Below, piece after piece: positions 59,801-64,000 of a stretch of DNA of 64,000 bases (its first letter is position 1; each line of letters begins with the position of its first letter). This DNA comes from JBBDYG01 sp040901765 (GTDB lineage: Bacteria; Planctomycetota; Planctomycetia; Pirellulales; Lacipirellulaceae). The translations under genes were made by a program, and so were the position numbers. The notes below the pieces were generated by a model. It was not told where the DNA came from, ran no database searches, and saw only the letters and a list, made by a program, of their open reading frames with translations. Location: the NCBI GenBank assembly GCA_040901765.1, contig JBBDYG010000033.1, forward strand, positions 62,001-126,000, in the 5' to 3' direction.

Positions 59801-60305
59801 GCGCAAGCAGAGCCAAGCCGCCAACGACCCCCGCCATCGCTAATCCGCGGCGCAGTGGCGCGGCGTCGATGACCTTGTTCCAGGCCCCTGGCGGCAGTCG
59901 CTCGACGCCGGCGGCGGTGTCCACGACGACGGCCCGACGCATCTCCGCCGATCCGGCAAGCCGATCATCTTCCGCTTGGTTTACGAATTCCAGCGCGCTT
60001 GCCAAGCGGTCGCCGAACTGGGGATTCTGGTGTTCGACTACCCGCGCCACATCGAGGGTCGTGAGCCTGAGTCTCAAGGCAACGATGCCAAATCGGTACG
60101 CGGCTAGCAGAGCCACCGCCACAAAGCAGCCAAAGAGAATCCAACGCAGCCCGGGATCGGAGATTCGGAAGCCGAAATCAATCGCTCCGAGCACGATCGC
60201 CGTTCCCAAGAGCAGCGCGGCAATTGTTAGCACAGCGCACAACGATCGCCGCCACAGGATGCGGCGTCGCAAATCTTCCAGCGTGCTAACAAGTTCGTGG
60301 GGCAT
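56820..60305 (-). CDS. large membrane-anchored coiled-coil protein of the BatA/vWA operon
   Basis: A 1161-residue protein. Three hydrophobic helices lie near the N-terminus (about 20-40, 55-75, 155-175), then a beta-rich region of Ig-like repeats (about 190-510, e.g. 'FDVTAQPPEYTGLPPETTER'). A long Gln/Ala/Glu-rich coiled coil follows to about 1050 ('QQAQAERQRITEQQSELARR'), then a Gly/Gln linker and a final helical segment. It resembles the DUF4175-type large proteins in BatA-like operons (weak, from memory). It probably spans the inner membrane with a long periplasmic stalk. The start lies nine bases from the family C repeat at 60314-60395. Confidence 0.75.
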   Translation of the reverse strand: MPHELVSTLEDLRRRILWRRSLCAVLTIAALLLGTAIVLGAIDFGFRISDPGLRWILFGCFVAVALLAAYRFGIVALRLRLTTLDVARVVEHQNPQFGDRLASALEFVNQAEDDRLAGSAEMRRAVVVDTAAGVERLPPGAWNKVIDAAPLRRGLAMAGVVGGLALLALVLSPSVAKLSVARLLQPWRDLAWPRLNQLDIVGAPSRLAKGQSFEATVTDRGGELPSDGQIHYRIGDDGRSESFPLQSVGDVLLTRRENVQRSFDYRVTGGDDDTMPWRTVTVVDPPRLVSFDVTAQPPEYTGLPPETTERHIRVIAGTKLSAVGVASEPLQQAAVEIADGPTIPAEVDPSSDGKRLTISNWQTDSELEKPLTTSYRMRLENRDGILGTGDYSTLRVDPDPAPEVTWQLPASDQFVLAGAVVPIQVRANDNLAIQSAALLYRLGDNDEEAPQRVEFLSGAATPPVQSSYLPDETLDQRELEHQWDLAPLELPPGTEISVLVEANDYQPAAGRTALARRIRILTLEEFDSRLADRQTRIVRELEQALDQQRSAQQHTRQLELDSATKAEPSRSDIDQLATTGLDQRQIGRRLTDPKDGLLPELEAFRNDLTNNRLERPELTQQLQQVESELSRLGQAPLPQAEATLTSARKSAESLMQSADAATKQALASALAEAGEAQTEIAATLERLVGDLQQWSDFQQFAREVARLQQEQSELRKATQSAAVQAATASSAGAQQAQAERQRITEQQSELARRLDKLQQAMEQAVPRSDQDQSSAAENIADALDQSRERGTAGKLREATRELQAERLGRAADVQQQAEEDLQALLDTLRGRTARNPEGLTGQLREAQQQLNELREELAELDRQAEQQAPAETQPQQESLAGKIARSAREMLRMGARSAGQSTEQASNSLQEGAQPEQDAQAQQESRDQADQQLAQAEQQLQDQIRRAEQELAQRKLDQLAKQVDDYMERQRTVLTETLRLDDAAQPADTAVLAQSQRELETAASGSAEEFAAQPVFELALTATAKDMDAAAAQLATGKTGRPTQQLEHSALTRLGHIADVLRSEANQPEPQEGAGQPGQGGQGGAQPPSPIDVAELKMLRLMQADLNQRTREHEATLAERDVPPAEDALSTELATQQQRLAGLVDEMIRRLSQPTPPQPQN

Positions 60306-60313
60306 CGTGTTAA

Positions 60314-60395
60314 GGCTGTCGGCTATTGGCTATCGGCTGTCGGCCAAAAAATCTTTCTTCTCTGGCCGACAGCCGATAGCCATCAGCCGATAGCC
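60314..60395. repeat. heptamer-word inverted repeat family C
   Basis: Left arm GGCTGTC-GGCTATT-GGCTATC-GGCTGTC-GGCCA (60314-60345), spacer AAAAAATCTTTCTTCTC, right arm TGGCC-GACAGCC-GATAGCC then ATCAGCCGATAGCC (60363-60395). It lies between two operon genes, five bases after the 60401 stop on the minus strand. Confidence 0.85.
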
Positions 60396-60400
60396 TCTCC

Positions 60401-62794
60401 TTATAGCATTGCCTTTTGCTTACGAAGAATCCACTCGCTGATCAGGCAGGTCGAAACGGCCAGCAGCATCCACCAGCGGTTCCACAATTCAATCGGGGGA
60501 AGCGTTTCCAGCGTCACCCGGCGTCCGCGCGGAAGTTCTCGGAACAATCGCTCGGCCTCCGCCAGGGAATAGTACTCACCGTGGGTGGCTGCGGCAGCGG
60601 ATGTCAGGCCGGGACGATCAAGCTCCAGTTTCGCAAACTCGCCGGGCGGCGCCACCACCTCCAGGCTCGGCGCGGCCGGTGGCTCGGTCAATTGGGGACT
60701 GGCGAGCACCACGCGATAGCGGCCCATTTCGAGGTCGCTCAACTCGGTTTGGTACAAGCCGGCGGATTGGGCATCGCGCGCGACCGACACCTGCCGATCG
60801 GGTTTGCCCTGCGATTGTAGTAATAGCGTTACCGGTTGGTCGGTGGCGGGGGCCAGCCGCGGATCGCGGAAACGGACTTGGAGCCTGACCGGTTCGCCAA
60901 GCTCATAGCGCTGGCGGTCGGCCAGAATCTCAACACCGCTCCCAGCATCGCGGAGCTTCGCCCGGGCCAAAGACCGCAGCGACTGGATCCAATAGCGAGC
61001 GAAGAAGACATCGCCGACGCGGTATCGCCAGCGCCAGGTGGAATCGACCGCATGCAAGAGTACCTGCCCCGCGCCGACGTACTGCACCGCGGCCAGCGGA
61101 ACCGGGCGGCCGTCGGCGGTGGTTTGACGGGGATGAACGGCCGTAGCTTGCGCTGCGGGCTTTGGCGGCCCGAATTCCGCAAACCAATACATCGGCGGCA
61201 AGCCTTGCCAAAGCGACTCCGTTTCGGCCGACGTGTCGCCAAGCTGCAGCGCCGGCATCCGCAGGCCAATCGGTGTCGGCTGGAATGAGAAACCGGGATC
61301 AACCATGCCGGCGGAATTGGGATCGACGTCGTCAAATTGCAACGGAGCGAGTTGAACGATTTCCGATATATCGCGATACAGCGCCGGAAAGTAGCGTGGC
61401 CCGGCGACCAAGACGAGCCCGCCGCCCTTTTCGGTGACAAACTGCTTGAGGTGTCCCCATGCGGACCGCGGAAGCAGCCGCGGATCGAGATCCATAACAA
61501 CGATGACATCGTATTGCTCCATCTCCCGTAGCTCGACGGGGAATTGGGGCACCGCCGTCTGGTCCTGGGCATGGTAGTCGGGATCGGCCTCTTGGAGATA
61601 CGTATGGCACTCGACGGCTCGATCGCGGTCGAGCAAGTTCTTGAGATAACGGAACTCGTAGCTCGGATAGCCGGCGGCTAGTAGCACGCGGACCTTTTCG
61701 TCGTGAACCTTTACGACGTGCCGCACGGAATTGTTTTCGGGATCAAGCTCGCCCGCCACTGGCTCAATGGCAAGGGTATACGCCGCGTCGCCCGGCTGCT
61801 TGGGCCGATCCAAAAGCCGCACTTCCACGGAATCGCCGGACGCGGGGATTGTAAGCTCCTCGACAGCGACAGGCTCCGCCTGCCCTTCGCGGCGAAGCTC
61901 GACGCGCACCGGTTTGCCGGCCATGCCGGTCGAGCGCACCGTAGCGGAAAAACTCAACAGGTCGTCGACGAACGCCGCGTCCTCGGCCCGCAAATCGGCG
62001 ATCGCCAAATCCGAAGGGGCTTGTTCGGCGCCGATACCCACCACATACAGCGGCACCGACGCGCGGCGCAGAATTTCTGCGCCGTCCGCCAAGTTACGGC
62101 CGGCTGTGTTGCAGCCATCGGTCACCACCACCACCGCGGCGAGCGGCGTTCCCGGCTGCTCACCCGCCACCTGCGCGAGGGCGTCTCCCAAACGGGTGGC
62201 CTGGGTGCCGCTCCCGTGAGGCATCAATTCTGTTAGCGACTGGTGGAGCGCGCTCGCATCGGACGCGGGAAGCGCTTCCAGATTGTCCGCGAACGAGTAG
62301 ACGGCGACTTCGTAGTCGTGCTGCAAGTCGGAGAGTCGGTCTGGATCGCTCATAAGAACCGACTTTCCCAGGTTGAGCCGGTTTGGCTCGCCCAGTTGCG
62401 ACGTACCGATGCGCTGGGTCACTTCGGTTGGAACGGTCGGATCGGGCGCGTCGGCGATCCCCATGCTGGCGGAGCGGTCGAGCAAGATTGCCAGTCGCGG
62501 CAAGCCGTTCCGGGTCTGCGACATGAGCAATTCGCTGAGCATGATCATCACCAGCGCGATGGCTCCGAGTCGCAAAAACGCGAGCATCGCGCGGTACGCC
62601 CGGCCGGCGGGTGAAATTTCCCGCAGGTAGCAGTAACTTACGAGGGCCACGGCAGCCGCGACGAACAGCACCGTGAACCATGGCGCCCAGGTCCAATAGG
62701 TCTGCAAGCGCCACTGGGTGCGGACAAGATCGGGAGCGGCCTGCGCGAGGGTTAGAATGCGGGAATCAGCCATGGTGCTTAGCAAATGGGTCAT
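60401..62794 (-). CDS. membrane vWA-domain protein with glutamine-amidotransferase-like segment
   Basis: A 797-residue protein: two N-terminal membrane helices (about 38-57, 70-95), a vWA domain (about 98-265) with MIDAS 'LAILLDRSASMGIADAPD' and 'AAVVVVTDGCNTAGRNLADG', a beta-rich region, a class I glutamine-amidotransferase-like segment (about 410-510, 'YDVIVVMDLDPRLLPRSAWG') without a catalytic Cys that I could identify, further Ig-like beta regions and a C-terminal helix ('WNRWWMLLAVSTCLISEWIL'). Such proteins accompany MoxR ATPases in BatA-type operons. Its start overlaps the upstream stop by ATGA (62791-62794), indicating coupling. Confidence 0.8.
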   Translation of the reverse strand: MTHLLSTMADSRILTLAQAAPDLVRTQWRLQTYWTWAPWFTVLFVAAAVALVSYCYLREISPAGRAYRAMLAFLRLGAIALVMIMLSELLMSQTRNGLPRLAILLDRSASMGIADAPDPTVPTEVTQRIGTSQLGEPNRLNLGKSVLMSDPDRLSDLQHDYEVAVYSFADNLEALPASDASALHQSLTELMPHGSGTQATRLGDALAQVAGEQPGTPLAAVVVVTDGCNTAGRNLADGAEILRRASVPLYVVGIGAEQAPSDLAIADLRAEDAAFVDDLLSFSATVRSTGMAGKPVRVELRREGQAEPVAVEELTIPASGDSVEVRLLDRPKQPGDAAYTLAIEPVAGELDPENNSVRHVVKVHDEKVRVLLAAGYPSYEFRYLKNLLDRDRAVECHTYLQEADPDYHAQDQTAVPQFPVELREMEQYDVIVVMDLDPRLLPRSAWGHLKQFVTEKGGGLVLVAGPRYFPALYRDISEIVQLAPLQFDDVDPNSAGMVDPGFSFQPTPIGLRMPALQLGDTSAETESLWQGLPPMYWFAEFGPPKPAAQATAVHPRQTTADGRPVPLAAVQYVGAGQVLLHAVDSTWRWRYRVGDVFFARYWIQSLRSLARAKLRDAGSGVEILADRQRYELGEPVRLQVRFRDPRLAPATDQPVTLLLQSQGKPDRQVSVARDAQSAGLYQTELSDLEMGRYRVVLASPQLTEPPAAPSLEVVAPPGEFAKLELDRPGLTSAAAATHGEYYSLAEAERLFRELPRGRRVTLETLPPIELWNRWWMLLAVSTCLISEWILRKQKAML

Positions 62795-64000
62795 GCGGCG
62801 CCTCGCCCAAATCGCCAGGCCAGCAATGTTTCCATGAGCAAGAGCGCCAGTACCGCCGTCAACAGGATGCGATGAAGGCGCGAATCGGTGCCAAGTTCGG
62901 CGACGACGACGCTGCTCTCCTCCACAACGGTACGGACGTTTAACTCGGGCGGCAAGCTCGAGACTTCGGCTCGCGTGAGATCGCTTTCCCGAACATCGAT
63001 GTTGACGGCGAATTTCTCAAGCGGGCGGTCCGAGTCGGTGGGAACGATTTCGTAGATGCCGGCCACGTCGGCCGAAGCATAGCTCCAGCGGTTGCCCTCG
63101 GGAGAGACTTCTGCATCGAGAGTTGTCTTTCGCTGGTCGGGTCGGCGGACTTCGAGCTGCCCCTGCGTTCGGGCCGCTATCAAATCGGTAATCACGTCGC
63201 CAACGAGGCCGCCGGCTTCGCGGCGAAAGGCGGCCGACGAGTAGTGGAACATCTCGCGCACTAGCGGCAGAAAACTTGGCCAGGCCGGCATGGCGGTCCA
63301 CGGCTCGCCAGTGGTCGCATCGACCGAATCGAGCGACGCAGCCGTGGCGACCAGCACCACCCGACCTCGGTGCACCGGCGCGGTCACAATAAACGGGTCG
63401 CCATTGAGGGTCGCCAGCGCCGTTTCGGTATTTCCACCATCGGGGATTTCCAGCCGGTAGTATCGCGAGACGGGCGTGGTCAACAACCCCGCCCGCTCCC
63501 GACCGCGAAAAGGCTCCACAATCGGATGACGGTAGCCAAGCGGATCGAGACCGTAGGAGGGAGTGGTCACGATCGGTCCGAGCAGCGCGGGCAAAACCGC
63601 GACAGGCTCGGGTGGCATGGCTTCCGCCCCTTGCGCGTAGGACACCAGTTGCACAAGCGGTTTGCGTCGTTGAATCCTCGCTGGGTTCCCGCCCGCGGGT
63701 CGCGGCAGACTTTCATTGCCCAAGATTGAATTGTATTGTTCGGGCAGCACGCGATCACCGAGAAACCAAACGACACCGCCCCCTCGTTGAAGATAGCGAT
63801 TGATTCGGTCGCGTTCATTCTGGCTGAATTGGGCGACGTTGCAGAAGAATACGCAATCGAAGTCTTCCATCGGGACTTCGCTGAAAGCCGACTCGGAAAT
63901 AATGCGGGGTTGCACCGGCGCCGAATCGAGTTGCCCCGGATTCAGCGCCTCGGCAACGTACCTCGCGGCTCCGGGCGCTCCGGCGACGCACAGCACCCGC
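62791..64000 (-). CDS. BatA-like membrane protein, C-terminal part
   Basis: The gene runs off the right edge; about 402 residues are visible. They begin LCVAGAPGAARYVAEALNPG and include a Rossmann-like segment 'DFDCVFFCNVAQFSQNERDR' then INRYLQRGGGVVWFLGDRVL, later 'RREAGGLVGDVITDLIAART' and a C-terminal membrane helix ('ILLTAVLALLLMETLLAWRF'). This is the usual C-terminal half of BatA-type vWA membrane proteins; the N-terminal BatA/vWA region is outside the window. First gene in view of the leftward operon ending at 56039. Confidence 0.75.
   Translation of the reverse strand, partial: RVLCVAGAPGAARYVAEALNPGQLDSAPVQPRIISESAFSEVPMEDFDCVFFCNVAQFSQNERDRINRYLQRGGGVVWFLGDRVLPEQYNSILGNESLPRPAGGNPARIQRRKPLVQLVSYAQGAEAMPPEPVAVLPALLGPIVTTPSYGLDPLGYRHPIVEPFRGRERAGLLTTPVSRYYRLEIPDGGNTETALATLNGDPFIVTAPVHRGRVVLVATAASLDSVDATTGEPWTAMPAWPSFLPLVREMFHYSSAAFRREAGGLVGDVITDLIAARTQGQLEVRRPDQRKTTLDAEVSPEGNRWSYASADVAGIYEIVPTDSDRPLEKFAVNIDVRESDLTRAEVSSLPPELNVRTVVEESSVVVAELGTDSRLHRILLTAVLALLLMETLLAWRFGRGAA

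Noticed and set aside
1..64000. rRNA, tRNA, CRISPR, prophage or complete insertion sequence
   Set aside because: None recognised by eye; a small tRNA could still be missed without a structural search.

Overview
The window reads as chromosomal DNA of a planctomycete (Planctomycetota, probably Pirellulales). It is GC-rich and carries gene types typical of that phylum: a TIGR03000 protein with Gly/His/Ser/Tyr repeats, an SHD1-TPR-trypsin protease, a pgsB-pgsC-pgsW cassette, paired HTTM genes, TPR and TPR-thioredoxin proteins, a secretin-N-like protein without a pore domain, a BatA/vWA membrane operon and several small phylum-restricted proteins. No rRNA, tRNA, CRISPR array, prophage or transposase gene was recognised.

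Layout. 1-8.2 kb: end of a TPR gene, a small conserved protein, an ABC-2 permease, an exported TPR protein, a membrane protein, the HTTM pair and the TIGR03000 protein. 8.5-15 kb: exported isoaspartyl methyltransferase, class V aminotransferase, coaD, a tail-anchored trypsin-like protease, a two-gene RHH-like cassette and a CobA-HemD fusion. 15.4-24.3 kb: TPR protein, rpsT, pyrK, rluB-type pseudouridine synthase, small lipoprotein, manA, dicarboxylate/glutamate symporter and a TatC with an enlarged first periplasmic loop. 24.6-33.2 kb: ABC-2 permease, secretin-N-like protein, isocitrate dehydrogenase family, acidic protein, a short terminator-bounded transcription unit with a 20-codon ORF, and rtcB. 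33.3-37.8 kb: a tandem duplication of a TPR-thioredoxin gene, one copy frameshifted and truncated, then the SHD1 protease. 38.5-46.4 kb: pgsBCW, a hypothetical gene of different base composition, a CPXCG protein, ppk2 and a vWA protein. 46.5-55.8 kb: gltX, membrane protein, HD-PAS-GGDEF protein behind a sigma-54-like promoter, a superoxide dismutase with two in-frame starts, hicBA, a Pro/Ala-rich lipoprotein and a small protein with an L7/L12-like motif. 56-64 kb: a leftward BatA/vWA/coiled-coil operon continuing past the right edge.

The most unusual content is not protein-coding. At least ten sequence families of inverted or nested-inverted repeats, mostly built from degenerate 7-12 nt words, fill the intergenic spaces. 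They lie mainly just downstream of genes, several supply the stop codon or last residues of the adjacent protein, and some have been absorbed inside ORFs. Other points of interest are the overlapping exported/cytosolic starts of the superoxide dismutase, a dinucleotide-repeat frameshift in the duplicated TPR-thioredoxin gene, a possible leader RNA with its own small ORF and terminator at 31.3-31.6 kb, and a degenerate HD-GYP joined to an intact GGDEF domain. All assignments are by eye; no database search was run.
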